This document shows, one piece after another, positions 23,993 to 36,146 of a DNA stretch of 64,000 bases; the stretch's first letter is position 1, and each line of letters opens with the position of its first letter. Source of the DNA: Schistocephalus solidus (taxonomy: Eukaryota; Platyhelminthes; Cestoda; Diphyllobothriidea; Diphyllobothriidae); contig WEDG01000744.1 in assembly GCA_017591395.1 (NCBI GenBank), positions 124,001-188,000 of the forward strand, read 5' to 3'. The notes beneath the pieces are model-generated. The model was not told the DNA's origin and made no database searches. It saw only the letters and a list, made by a program, of their open reading frames with translations. The position numbers and the translations under genes are program-made.

Positions 23993-24041
23993 ATGGTGGT
24001 AATGGTGGTGGCGGCGGCAGCAGCAGCAGCAGCGGCGGCAG
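23993..24041 (+). repeat. GGN/GCN trinucleotide microsatellite
   Basis: A run of GGT, GGC, GCA and GCG triplets; translated on the plus strand it gives an alanine run. It lies in a NAF1 intron on the opposite strand, so the alanine reading is probably irrelevant. Confidence 0.85.
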
Positions 24042-24260
24042 TTAGTCCCGAAAACTTGACCGAACAGCTGCAGAACTTAAACTCGTCAATTAAACCTACT
24101 TCTTATCACATGGCTTGGCAGACATCGATGTGTTTAGTTTTCTATAATCAAACCTTAATTTTTCAGAGGAATCAAATGCGTGAAGGCAATCTACAAATAC
24201 AAAAATATGAACAAAAGAGATTGAAAAGGAATTCAGTCCAATGAAGATGGTGACACTCAC

Positions 24261-24359
24261 GGAGGCTGTTTTTATAGCAGGACACTCGGGCATAAATTCC
24301 GGTTCACTTTCAGAGGATGAGTCGTCAGAAATGATAGCCAAGACAGGGCGATAGGTTTT
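24261..24359 (-). CDS. NAF1: NAF1 exon (acidic serine tract before core)
   Basis: Thirty-three codons, phase 0 at both ends, acceptor GTCTTGTAG and donor TCC|GTGAGT. It encodes ISDDSSSESEPEF, an acidic serine tract. Animal NAF1 proteins have such Asp/Ser/Glu tracts shortly before the Gar1/Naf1 core, and the position here is the same, two exons ahead of the core. Ser residues next to acidic ones would fit casein kinase 2 sites; that is inference. Confidence 0.72.
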
Positions 24360-24403
24360 CTACAAGACCATGTCAACTGACTGAAAAGTACAATAGAGAC
24401 TAC

Positions 24404-24478
24404 CTGATCGAAGGCACCAGTGGCGAAATGATTCTCCTCGGTTTTCAAAGATGGGACGGTGAATGCTACTTCGGGCAG
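24404..24478 (-). CDS. NAF1: NAF1 exon (N-terminal region, short)
   Basis: Twenty-five codons, phase 0 at both ends: acceptor CCATTCTTGCAG, donor CAG|GTAGTC. The peptide begins LPEVAFTVPSLKTEENH and ends GAFDQ. It is separated from the next exon by an intron of only 44 nt (24360-24403), a small intron of the kind common in flatworms. No domain is visible; assignment is by phase and order. Confidence 0.65.
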
Positions 24479-26799
24479 CTGCAAGAATGGAAAGGGTCGT
24501 CAATATAACGATAAACATTCACGGCACATTTTCAGAATACAAACTCGCATCTGATCAAGCAGAAGCAAATTGCGTCCATATACGTATAAGGCAGACTGAC
24601 ACACGTTACGGTGACCAGGCTGTACGTGGCACTCGTAAACGCTCTGCTTAGTATTATGGACTGTCACGCCCAATTTCTCTCACAGTCGGCACGGTTCGGA
24701 TAAGTTATTTATGCATGGGAGAGGTACGAGTAAGGTCGACGTTAGGTATCTCATCCTAACAGCAAATCAAAGCCTTAGTCTAAACTAACTCCGGCAGGCT
24801 TGGATATAGTGCGATCCGCCCAGATATCGCCCACTAAGCTCCAAGAAACAGTACAAGGGGTGCGATTGCTGGAACAGGAAATTTATTCGCTCAACTTTTC
24901 GGATTCACATTCGAGGTCATCGTCAAAAACAGGAACAGACAGCGAGCATGTAGGCACGTGGGGTGCAGTATTTATAGGCTGCTGTTGCTATGCGACCACG
25001 CACATCACAACTACCCGCTACCGCATTAACCACCGAGAGCCTTAACTTCATGATTGTCTGATCACCTACATTCGAGCTACCACAAGTGCATCATCAGTGT
25101 TGATTGTTAGTGTAGCAATTTGTCTCTAGAGACAAATACTGAAAGCAGTGTTCTCACACGTGCTCCTGGCGATGCTAATTGCTCTGTTTGGTCGAAGTTA
25201 AAAAGGAGAAAGGTCGGGCGCTTTTTAATGGAAATGGTGCCGTAAAACCAGGAATAAATTTTTTACGAAGCCTTCAGTACGCCAGGAGCCTCTCGGAAGT
25301 CGTCGGCTGACTTCTCGCACGACTTGGAGTCGAGGTTTAACACAACCCAAAGGCGAAAAGAGGGCGCCCGGCAATGCGGTCGGAGGACCTGCTGTCAATA
25401 CAGAAAACGTACTGCATCGGGTGGAACTGCAAGCAAAGCAACCAAGTCGGAGCAACTGGGAGATTACCCTGAACTTGGGCGGTTGAGCATGCGGCAGCGT
25501 TGAGAAGGAAAGACACTAGTTCCGAATTTACAAAAAAAAAAACAGCTTCAATTTAGACGGGAGCCACGAGGTGTTTGAGGTTGTTCTACGGTTTCCAGTC
25601 CATTGACAAGTGCAACGACCTCTCCCACTACTCAGTACGGAGACTATCCCGGCAGAGTAAGTAGCTTCGTGAAGGACACACATGTGAAGACTGCTTCCAG
25701 TGCCAGTACCTGTGAGCCAAATTATCGACTAATTACCACACCAACAATCAAAATTGGCGATGAAATTGCGACGGTTATAAACTAGGATATCGACGATCGG
25801 ATGGTCTTTGCAGCAAGTGCGACCATTGGCAGTGAACGAGGTAGCGGCTGATTGTGATAGGTAACGCGAAATATCAACTGCATTATATAAACATTTCATC
25901 CCTCGTGTGCATTTTACCCATACTGTTGCTAGCTCTAATGTTGAGTTCGAGTGTTAATCCGAAATTTCGGACGAACAAAATTCCTATTTCAGTGCTTGTG
26001 TCTCCCTTTTCTCGTGTCTTCGAAAGATCACAGCTGACTCGGTAGCTCGGTCCTTCTCCTGGCTGTCACTAAGGCTGCAATGGTTCCTTATTCGTGTAAA
26101 ATTTTTTGCATTCTTGCCTATGCAAGAAACGAGGCCCTCCCCTAAACGGAGCCCGGGGGCGGATCCCGTGGCCCGAAATGACTCCAATTCAAGACTTAGA
26201 AGCAGTGGAACCACTCGTATCCCGTCCGGTAATCAGGAAGGGGTCAGTTGACTCAAGAGGAACCGAAACTAAGGTCCTTGTGGACAACTGCATATTAATA
26301 CGCAGTTAATAACAGAGATGAAAAATTCCCCCATTTTGCCCAGACGTACTAAATTCAGATCACAATATTTGTACGAACGCATAACAGCAACAAACACCGA
26401 AAATTTAATGCATAACCACCTGCTTTAGGGAGTTGATTTCACGTTATGATTAACTAAACTGGTACATGCTAGTGGCACAAAAGGCCTAGGCATAGTCGTA
26501 CACAAGGGCAAGACTGCCAAAACAACGCATAGAACTGGTTCAACTTGTAGCTAAATGGTGTATGTTGAGTTAATTTTCCCTGAAACGACGACAAATTCAG
26601 AAGCTTAACATCTTCCTTAGGAAACGCTTCGCCATCGAACTAATCCACCATAGTATTAGATGCACGTAAAACAGTTTATTCTGGTAGACCCCAGCATTTG
26701 CCTCGTAGACCCGGTTCGGAACTTTTTATGTGACTTCTTTTCCTATAGTTCAAATGGAGCATCTTTTCAAGTCAAATAAATTGAGAGCTGCTAACACAC
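24479..26799. other. NAF1 intron; short repeat at 24860-24915
   Basis: At 24860-24915 the plus strand reads EQEIYSLNFSDSHS, closely matching 31960-32015 (EQDIYNLNFSDSQS). A GC-rich block near 26130-26280 and a minus frame at 25225-25455 are not recognised. Confidence 0.4.
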
Positions 26800-26943
26800 C
26801 TCTCCTGTCCGCGTTGTTTTTGGCGATTCAACCGTCCGTGATGACATAACTTCTAACAGCGTGCCAGGCTCATTGAAGCCGCTGTCAGCGTCTGCTGCCA
26901 GATCTACGAGGCGCGGCTCATTTTCCGAAAGAAATGTTTCCAC
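26800..26943 (-). CDS. NAF1: NAF1 exon (N-terminal region)
   Basis: Forty-eight codons, phase 0 at both ends, with acceptor TTTTTGTACTTGCAG and donor GAG|GTGTGT. The peptide runs from VETFLSENEPRLVDL to SPKTTRTGE, acidic and low in hydrophobic residues. No family motif is visible. It is assigned to NAF1 because the phases fit the exons on either side, strand agrees, and both splice sites are good. The intron upstream is about 2.4 kb and the one downstream about 2.3 kb. Confidence 0.6.
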
Positions 26944-27965
26944 CTGCAAGTACAAAAAGGGTAACTACGCCTAAGTCGAATTCGTAATCGGCAAAATCGA
27001 CCGAATAAAGACATGTAAGTTCTTTATGATCATAATGACCTGTCCTGTGCACCGAAGGTCAGCGACACAACAAGGACTTAACAGGTTTTCGTGAAGTTTA
27101 ACAACTACTACTGCTTACTATTTGACTAATCAGTTAAAATAATGGCTTGTTGGATCCATGCAAGTATCAGGGTAAAAGTCGTTTGGGAGTACATTTGTTG
27201 AGCAAGTTTCGGAATCTTTGATGAACTCGTATGCCGCTGCGGAAACCTTGCGGTTGATGTGAAGGTACAAAGGTCGCTATAAAGGCGTCCAAATTCACAC
27301 TTTTAGGGACGTTTTACAGTAGTTACTCTGGCAAAGCCCTGCCAAACAGTTCCTCCGTAAGACATCATTCGGAGCAAATGGCTCATACATTAAATTCCTT
27401 CAGATAACTGACACCTCATGAGAGAATGGGTCATGTCTCAATGCATAATGAAGGATTTTATTAATGGAAACCTGATATATTTGCAGTTTGATAATTTGAC
27501 CGACAACAGACTGATTTCAAGAGTTTCGATAAAGCGAAAAGGTCACGCGTCCTCGATCGATCATAACGTCGACTGCATCTTTACCTTACCCATTGGGTAG
27601 GTTTCATTTAGGATAATAGCAAAAGTTCAGTGGCCCAAGTACTTCACTGTTTGCCGTGACCAGACCGATATATAGATGACTGGGGGACCCAAGATCACTT
27701 TTAGATGCCATTCAACTGCCGTCGAGTTAGAAGGTGGTGGCAAACGCTGGAATTATGTATGGTATCTTAATGGCATTACAGCGTTATTCACGCATTAATT
27801 ATTTACAATACATCGGTTATGACATGCATTAACATCTGCGTGTCTGTGAAAGCCTAGTCCAGTATGCAGTTGAACAGAATCGTGAGACAATAGTCCTGAA
27901 AGACACCGAAGGGAGCATAAACTATGTCAATTTTCTTCGTCAAGTATACAGACTCCGATTCTAGT

Positions 27966-28066
27966 TCAGTGATAGCAGGTTTGGATTAATTTTGGCAACT
28001 CCGGTGGTATGGCATTACGAACGGGCACAGGAAATTCTGGTACATAGTCATGCTCAGAGGAAAAAT
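27966..28066 (-). CDS. Candidate exon, unassigned
   Basis: A minus-strand block opens after a good acceptor (CGTCTGTTTCGCAG) and reads FSSEHDYVPEFPVPVRN before stopping at TGA 27966-27968. An internal GTAATG at 28018 could instead act as a donor, giving a 48-nt cassette. The peptide resembles the acidic NAF1 exon at 24.3 kb (SSSESEPEF). However, it needs phase 1 while the neighbouring NAF1 exons join at phase 0, so it does not fit the main model. It may be an alternative terminal exon, a decayed exon copy, or chance. Confidence 0.3.
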
Positions 28067-29379
28067 CTGCGAAACAGACGAGTCAGCTGCTGGCAGTCCT
28101 TGTGACCTTCGAATAGACGGAGCAAAGCTAATAGGCTGTTTGTCACCCTGGGAGAAGATTACTTCTTGTCAGCTTGCTGCAGTAGATGCGGACTGATTGA
28201 ATGAAATCCCTACGCGAATTTCGCTGGTAGTGCTTCATAGGCCTGCGGTCGTTGGAAAGTTTGATCTAACGACAGTGTAGCTACAATCTCTGGGTGCAGC
28301 TCTTGTTTCATAAATTTTAGTCAGCGCTTATGCTATTGGTTAAATAACACCTTCGAACAAAATTTTTCAATTTCTCTGGAAAAGCATTCGCTGTAGATTG
28401 CCTTGCTATTAGGACATATCTAGAATCCCCTTTGTAGGCGGCAGGTTGCAGTCAATTATACAGAGGCGCCAGTAAGTCTTTCAACTGGACAACAAGTAAA
28501 CAGGCCGAAACATTCAAGTTAAGACGCAGGGTTATGTTTCAAAAGAAGCGCAGTCATCACACAATGGTTGTCCAGATCACCGAGGCAACTTCAAAAGCCG
28601 TAAGACCACGCGTTCATACTCGATATCTCAGTCGGTGTATTGCAGAGTTCGTTGCAGTTGCGGCATGCAATATACGGCATTTGCCATCACGCTAAATCCT
28701 TGTGGTAAAGCTTGATTTGATTTAGCACTTCCTGAGCGGTAGTCTGGAATATGCTTCAGTTGAAGTCAACTTCTTACAGATAAGAAAGTCACAGACTGGG
28801 CTGCCAAAGGCTTCACTGCGATGAATTTTTCAGAGGCACATAAAAGTCCATCGTATCGGCAAAATCATCCGGCGGTCAATAGCGTACTGTCTGGGAGGGT
28901 TAGTGCCGTCTCGGCGAGATATAATTCCAGTCTTAGTCGAACTCCAATATGAGTACGGTCATAGACATTTTCGTAGCTTGTATCAGCACGAAGTGTAGCG
29001 CTGTGGTCTGGCATTGAGCTAGTTCAGTGCTGTGTGCTTTCGCAAACGACAATGTGCATAACATGGGAAAATCAATATTTTGTTGGGACGCCTGAGACAG
29101 ACTGTAAACTGATATTCCAATGTGAAGGACCTTTGAGGATAATTTTAGAGAAAGTGCTAAGCCGGTTATATAGTTACTCCCGTCATCTAACATCAATTAA
29201 GGCTGATGTGGTTAGGGTAAATACTGCAACAAGAAATTTATGCGGGCTGCTAAGAGGTAATAAAAAGCACCTGAGCAACAGCACCGACGTCAGCAACATA
29301 CAGGTAAATTATGTATGAGAAAAAGAAACGAAACACGGTTGCCGCGATAGACATCGCAAAAGGTGAGTCTTGTGCTTAC

Positions 29380-29565
29380 TTCATTAACAGCTTCTTGGGG
29401 GCTGGTGATATGCGGTGACTGGAAACTGGAGAATTCATCAATTATAGTCTGAAGGCTGGTGACTTGATCGTCACTTATTAAGAAGGGATCATCACTGTTT
29501 GCGTTTTGATCAGAAAGCGCAATCGAGGCCTCCACGAGCGAGTTAGGAAGCGACTCGTCCTTCAG
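29380..29565 (-). CDS. NAF1: NAF1 exon (N-terminal acidic region, most 5' visible)
   Basis: Sixty-two codons, phase 0 at both ends. The acceptor is TTATTATCTTGCAG and the donor is GAA|GTAAGC. The peptide begins LKDESLPNSL and is rich in Ser, Asp and Glu (SDQNANSDDPFLISDD), as expected for the poorly conserved, disordered N-terminal region of NAF1. Sequence alone would not identify it; assignment rests on strand, phase and position upstream of the recognisable core. An additional upstream exon with the start codon must exist because this exon opens at an acceptor and has no convincing in-frame initiation site. Confidence 0.65.
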
Positions 29566-32500
29566 CTGCAAGATAATAAGGCATAATTAGTTACCCGATG
29601 GCACTTATGCAATATGAGAAGAAGTATTCTGTCAGACTTCAAACAGTCGAAATGCAAAATAACCTGCGTTTAAATTGACTGCGCTTATTAAACTCATCAT
29701 CACCAATGCACAAGTGTATGGTGAATAGACGGGTGTCGGAACCACACATTCACAGCTCTCTTACGTCCAAAAAATCTAAATAAAGCAGATTGACTTAAAT
29801 GCCGTGGGATACTACTTAGTGGATGACAGTGGACTGAGCCAGAGGACGTTGTTTTATGGTTTCGACCTCATGGATGATTTGGATCTCATATTCTCTAGTC
29901 GTCATTGATAACCGGTAAAATGCGGTGTAGTCATTGCGCAACATTTTATACACCACTATTACCGCAATGGAATTACGAGGTTTAGAAGGCAGGTCATGCA
30001 GGATGTCTCAACCCGATAATCTTTACTGATAATGTATGGTACTACCAAATATTAGCTACGTAACTTCTGCATTACCTATTTCATGGTACTAAATCATGCC
30101 TACTATCATCGTTAAACCCTAGTGGTTAAAAGTGCTTGACATACGCTCTTTGTTTTATGTGTGTTGCTGATTATAGATGCATACGTTGTTAGCTCTGAAT
30201 ATGAGAGGTAAAAAGGGGTTCGTAGTGGTTTTCAGTGCCCGTGCGAAGGGCTGTCATTGCAGTTTTTAATTTTCAAAAAACTCGCGCCCCAGTCCACAAT
30301 CAAAGGGATTAAAAAAAAATCTTAAAAGACGATTAACCGTTGGAAAAGCTGACAACTTCCAACTAGACAGAAATTGAGTCGGTTTCCCAGGGCGCTTAAA
30401 GAGAGAGTAGGTGAACTGGCAAGAAGTTGTGTCGTTTTAATTAGTGTACGACGCACAGTCACTTCATCCTGAAGATATGCTAAGCCATTTATGGTAATAT
30501 AAAAAGCTAAGGATTGAATCGTAATTAGACGGACATCACCGCAGTCACCGCGCGAGCTGATTGAGATAATTTTTTGCTTCTACTAGTATATGTTACCTAA
30601 AAATTGTTAGCGTAAGCAGGCCCATTGCAACCGGGCAAAAAGGTAAGACTTGCCCGTTTTCACTGTCACTAGTATAGATGTGTTTGGCAGTTGTAGTTGC
30701 GGTCGTTGGATATGAGCGAAATGAACCTGGGAAAACTTGATTTTCCGGTGATTACGGGCAGCTAATCTCCAATTGTAGGTATTTAACATTGTTCTCAGCT
30801 TAAGTCAACATGCCGATTCATTAAATAAGACCACCGTCCCTCATAACCATTTCCAATGTTCTACGCTTGATTTTTAAATAAACTTATACTTTAATTGTAA
30901 GCTTCTTCATCCTTTAGAAACATCCAACTTTGAGATTGAATCTACGAATATAAGAAAACCCAAATATTTTAATAAGGCCTCCGAAATATAATCAATACTT
31001 CGCGATTCGAAAAATATATCTGTAATTATAAAACACATGTTATTGGGAGAGATATAGAGAGATTAGAGAGAGAGAATATGCTTTATTTTGAAAGTATCAT
31101 TCAAAATTTTCAGCAGAGAACGACTCCATTCACTGAGAGAATAGGATAAGTTAACAGATTATGCAAGAATCAAGTTTCAAAAATGGACATATAATGGTGG
31201 AGACAGTTGCGCTCTCATCTTCTGTATTTCAATCTGCCTGAAACTCAACGTTAATCTGCGCATAGAGTGGCGTCAATTCTTCTATACATATGACCGGTGA
31301 GCATTATTCGGGTTTTCGGTTTCGGTTGGAAATATGCTTACGGATTACGGCTTCAGTATCTATCATACGTCCTATATTAGGCGTGCCATGATAATCAAAA
31401 AAAGAACCTTGTTTATTGATCGAATTAATATACGTTAAAGCAAAGACTAATAGGGAAAGGCACTTCAAAACTTCCGTTTTTATGCTCCATCTGTTGTAGT
31501 TTTAAGCAACACATCAAACACAAGGCGCGTAGCGACAGGTAACGCGTACATAATCACCCAAAAAGTTCAAATGGCATTTCAAACCCTAGTAAGGTACTCG
31601 AAAGGACAACGATATTATGTAATAAAGATACTATAGGAGCATTATACAACGTACAATGTCCATGCTTTGTTCCAAACCGATCACTGGTTACCAGACTGGA
31701 GGGTTGAGCGAGCGCAATTTTTTTAATTCTTTAGGTAAGGCAGCAGACCTGATTTTAAGTGCAATTGGTTGATATTCTTTGGACTGTCTGATGATTTGCT
31801 ACAGAATGTCCGACAGAAAAGACGCACGTTGAAATTTTCACAATTATGCGCCTTCTTTGACGTATTAGAACAAAACTCCATTTTAATATATCTCAAGTTA
31901 TGCTAATAGAGACGAAAAGGTGAGTTCCAGGAATTATTTGTGAGGACTAATACACCGTCGGAGCAAGATATTTATAATTTGAACTTTTCTGATTCTCAAT
32001 CGAATCCACCATCATAATCAGAGTCAGAAAAGTGTATTGGATTGTCAGGTTTTGCAGCAAACATAGGATGTCATTACTAGGCCACATGAGGGCTGTCAAA
32101 ATTTACAGCCTCAGAATACATCACGGGTAGCTGTCCGTTATGGGATAATTGTCTGACTGACCAGATGTTTAGGTATGTATTTGCCATACGGTTGCCTGCG
32201 CCTGCGTACCTGTCATAATTGTCGGCTCCTGCGCTCAGCACAAGGACCTTCCACTCTAATTTTGATATTTTTATATTCTAGTCACCTCATATCGAGGCAT
32301 CATCAAGAACAGGACTTACAATCTACAACAACAGTCCTAGACGTTCGGAGGGATATATATGGACAACCTTTGTCTCAGAGTTTTAAAAGTGGGTGTGTTC
32401 TAGCCCACGCTCATAAATTATTGCTCAATATTAGAGTACTGAATCCATACAATTGCCCTTTGCGCGAAGGTAAATATTGGCCCTTTAAATCCCCCTATTC

Positions 32501-33329
32501 CTTCCTTACCAACCGAAATGTGCCTCAGCAATGTAGGAACTAGAAATGAAATATACTCGAAATTCTGCATATTCACTGATTCGACCGGGAGGCTCATATC
32601 CTTAATTTTTCAGATTAAGTGTGCTTTTATTCCCTTTATTTTTTTATTTTAACGAATTTTGACACGGTAATTATTTCGGCGCTTCGTAGCGGATTTCAGT
32701 ATATTATAAAGTAAAAGGCTTTGCTTTCGAAAATCCCAATGCTTCTTCTCCCGCAGCTGAATAAACCTATATGTTTATTCGTCTTCTTACCAGCCCCATT
32801 TTGCTTAAGCAGCCTATGTTTGTAACTTGAGTTTGTGGATTTAGTTCTGTCTTCCTAATTTTCAGCTGAAGTAGTCAATTTTATCTTTCGCATTGACATT
32901 ATTCCTGAGACTAAGGGTTATTCTTTCGTCTGGACACAAAGCAGTGGCGATTACCTTCGTTATTCGTTGACTCGCCGGTAGATATGCGCCAGTCACCTGG
33001 GCCAGATATAATTCATCTTCCTACGCTTCGAGAATTGGCCGATGCAATGTGTATGCCGGTGTCAGTGATATGCCAAACTTCCACGGAAGGAGAAGAACTA
33101 ATTGAGAAATGACAAACTGATTTGATCTTTCTCGTCTATAAACTAGGTTACCCACTGATGGTGGAAAGCTACTGTTTATTTAGTTTTTACAACATTGAGT
33201 GGCAAATAAGGACGTTTTGGAGTAGAGCAGACTCTTATGTGCTGTTCAGCATGGCTTTAGCCTTTGGCACATGTGTCTTAGGATTGGTCTTTACTTCCAT
33301 GAAAAAAAAGATCAAGGCAGGGTCGCTCG
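29566..33329. other. Upstream of visible NAF1 exons; no start exon identified
   Basis: The NAF1 first exon and promoter are expected here or beyond, but no ATG-to-donor block stands out. A GA-rich low-complexity patch lies at 31045-31078. The 31960-32015 segment repeats the 24.86 kb segment on the plus strand. Confidence 0.35.
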
Positions 33330-33950
33330 GTGGAAGCTACCTTCTTCGACTTCATGAAGGCCTTTGATAGCGTACCTCCTTAACGTCTATGAAATAATGT
33401 TTTGGTAGTGCAGAATCCAAGGCAGTATTGTTGAGTTTATTAAAAGTTTCAACTCTAACCTGCAGGGCAGTCGTGTCCCACACATATTTACTTTCTGAGG
33501 AGCGAAAGTTTTTCTCCTTGAAATCTATTCAAATCATATTCATTTTGTTTTTTTAACAAACTTAAAGTAGTTTTTTCTATGGTTCACCAACCGAATTTAA
33601 TATCTGGCTGCCTATTTTATGAATATAATTTTATAAAAACTGAACACTGTAGAGTGTGTGCTTGCTCGATCGAAAATTCATTTGAAAATATGCTTTATTA
33701 TTTATCATGATAGTACCTTAAGGATTACCTAATAAAACTATTGATTTGTTTATTTAGAGTGTAAAGAATAATTGTTGGTGTCACGGCATCGGAATGGATA
33801 CCAGTAAAAAGCGGATTGCAACTCTGGTTTATCTTAGGTCCTCTTCTCTGCATCCTCTTTTTTAATCCATTTGTCGAGGATCTTGACTGTGATGCTAGCA
33901 TATTTTCAAAAAATATAAAATCTGGAAAATAATATGCTGTTTAGACGACG
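33330..33950 (+). pseudogene. Degenerate LINE reverse transcriptase fragment
   Basis: Plus-strand text FFDFMKAFDSVP (RT motif around the first catalytic Asp) is followed about 450 bp later by LGPLLCILFFNPFVEDLDCD (the QGSVLGPLLF motif region). Stops and frameshifts separate them. AT-rich and old; CR1/Jockey-like by motif. Confidence 0.65.
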
Positions 33951-34033
33951 TGCAGGACCTACGACAGACCGTTAGTAAACTGGCTATCTGGTCCGCTAAA
34001 CAATTTCTGCCGTCTAATATATCCGTGCTTGGG

Positions 34034-34173
34034 ATATATATATATATATTGTGCTTGGGAGCTGTTCGGAAACATTTCCCAAAATCCCAGTACTGAATAA
34101 CTGAATTAAACTAAAAGAAGTGGATATGCATTAATATCTAGGCATAATAATAATAATAATAATAATAATAATT
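34034..34173 (+). repeat. (TA)n and (ATA)n microsatellites
   Basis: A TA run at 34034-34049 and about ten ATA triplets at 34144-34173, between two LINE RT fragments. The ATA run could be the 3' tail of one LINE. Confidence 0.85.
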
Positions 34174-34329
34174 ACAGCTGTATTTAATGGTGGTTTACAG
34201 GCATTATCAGACGAAATATGCGATGGGGATCAGGCTTGCAGGGAAAAAATGCCTGTATATATCTATCATTATTAATGTTTTTCGTAACTTTATATTATTC
34301 AGGGGAAAAAACTCTTTCTGTGAGATTAT

Positions 34330-36100
34330 AGCAGTTTAGATCGGGGAAAGGCTAACGAGTGGCGTTTTTCAAGGCACGGTTCTATGTCCCCTTCTCTTCA
34401 TTCTGTATATAAACGAAATTTCAGCTTTACTCACAAATTAACAAAATTTCGTTTATGCTGACGATCTCAAGTGCATTTTTTTCATTTTCTAAAGACAGTG
34501 CCAATAGTTGCGTTGATAAAATCAACACTGATCTAATTATGCTCTCACGTTGGAGCTGTACTTGGCAGATGGAGTTTTCTTCATCCAAGAGTAGTTTTAT
34601 GTGTTTTGGCCCCGCTAAGCTTCCTGGACCCCTCGTATTTCAAAATAGTACACTTTTAGAACGATCAACCATAAAAGAGTTAGGTCTAAGTTACACGACA
34701 AGCAAGCATTATCGCCTCATGCAGATCGAATTTCTGCAAAGGCTGCACAGATATGTGGTTTAATATCGCATAATTTCTTCCTTCTGGAAATAAAGTTAGA
34801 CCTGTACTGCATGTTTGGTCTTCCTATTCTAGAATACTGCTGTCCCCTCTTTGGGCTGATAAACGCCTCTGACCACAGTAAGATTGAAAAAGTTCAGAGG
34901 GTTTTTAGTCGAAGACTATTTTCTCTTCCTGGATCCAGTATCTCTTATACGGATAGATTTCCGTTAGCAAACATTAAATTTCTGTGGGTTAGAGGACTCG
35001 AAGCCGGTCTCTGCTTCCTGTTTCGCGTTAACTCTAGCTCAAATCTCCCACGAATTAACGCTCTCACTCCGGTAGATCGACCCTATGCCACTCGTTATTC
35101 CTCCATGATCATTTCACCACCCCTTAGCTCCACAACTAACCGGTCTCAGTTTTTTTGCCTCCAAATATGCTTTCATCTGGAATAATCTTCCACTGCAAAT
35201 TAGGTTGTCGTCCACATTAGCTATTTTCAAAACAAAGTTACGCAAACATTTAACTCCGGAAGATATAAAGTCCTTATTGTTTGTTTCCTTCCCTAACTCG
35301 CCAAATTTTTGGATTTTCGAAGAGGGTTCTCCTGGTATTTGAGGCAGCTCCCTTGATATTATATTGGTCTCTTATTATATTTCCATCATCCTCTGCAGAG
35401 TCAATCTTTGCATTCACTTTTTCGCCACCCCTCCATTTAAACTAGCATCGCCGACTCTTTACAACCGTGTTAATTTCCTCCGCTTTTGCAACCCCGAATA
35501 TGGTCTCCAGGTTCAGTTGAGGATCAAGGCGGGTTCTGATGGTTTTGCCTCTTTGATTGGTGGACTATGCAGTCGGCAAGGTTGCATCTCGATGATTATA
35601 TCATGACCTCTAATGTCCCTTCTTCGTTTTGACCCTGGTGTCCACGATGAGTTCGTCCTCTCTCACCTCCACTGGTGGTTACAAACAGTAGCTCTGACTG
35701 CTATATTATCTCTCACACGACAAGGAGCGTTCCGAACCCTCGTACGTTGTCAGCAACATCACAGCACTATCCCATTGCATCTAGCTATTAATTTTTTAGT
35801 GAAGCCGTTTTTTTTCCTAATTTTTTTAAATTGGCGGCTCACCGAACTCCGCCTCTGATTTCACCGTAGGAGTTTTTTTACTGCTTCTTTTCTAGTTTCA
35901 CCGTTTATGTTAAAGATTGTTGACTATTGTTTTAAAAATGGCAAATCGTTCTGAATCGGATATGCCTACCACATTGTTCATTTCTGCTGTTAATATGGCT
36001 GCTCACATAGTGAAGCAATTATCCACTTTGTATTTATTTATACCGCGATACTAAGTTTGAAATGACGGGGCTCTCTGGGCCTTAAATATACAATTTATTT
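34330..36100 (+). pseudogene. LINE RT 3' half and 3' UTR
   Basis: Plus-strand text GTVLCPLLFILYINEISALL (RT motif), then a remnant of the catalytic-box region and INTDLIMLSRWSCTWQMEFS, continues into the C-terminal domain: LPILEYCCPLFGLINASDHS and IEKVQRVFSRRLFSLP. These are typical of CR1/Jockey-group LINEs, where this domain follows the RT thumb. The FADD box itself is frameshifted (FVYADDLKC-like in another frame at 34450). The 3' UTR probably runs to about 36100; a segment near 35860-35920 recurs at 47280-47340. Confidence 0.75.
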
Positions 36101-36146
36101 ATTTGCAAGTGCCGTTTGTTTGCAGTCTCTTTGTCTTTTTTTTTAG

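Larger units (their letters stand above)
4034..29565 (-). other. NAF1: NAF1 gene locus, visible exons 29565 to 4034 (5' end missing)
   Basis: Eleven minus-strand exons, found by acceptor/donor sites and phase matching, encode a protein with the order typical of NAF1: acidic Ser/Glu-rich N-terminal part, Gar1/Naf1 beta-barrel core, an acidic-then-basic segment, and a long Gly/Pro/Tyr-rich tail. In known systems NAF1 is a nuclear factor that binds dyskerin/Cbf5 and assembles H/ACA snoRNPs (and telomerase RNP in animals) before GAR1 replaces it. Exons: 29380-29565, 26800-26943, 24404-24478, 24261-24359, 23736-23804, 23592-23649, 23382-23464, 18922-19351, 14637-14721, 12879-13427, 4034-4344. Visible coding length is about 700 codons, longer than the human protein, mainly from the tail and a core-loop insertion. 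Start codon and promoter were not found; they probably lie beyond 29.57 kb. Confidence 0.82.

Noticed and set aside
24001..24244. Polyalanine protein on the plus strand
   Set aside because: Explained by a GCN/GGN microsatellite in a NAF1 intron; no splice or start support.
25225..25455. Possible NAF1 exon after an acceptor-like TTGCTTGCAG
   Set aside because: No frame gives NAF1-like text and no in-phase donor was found.
34034..34173. Origin or matrix-attachment-like AT tracts
   Set aside because: Simple TA and ATA microsatellites explain them.
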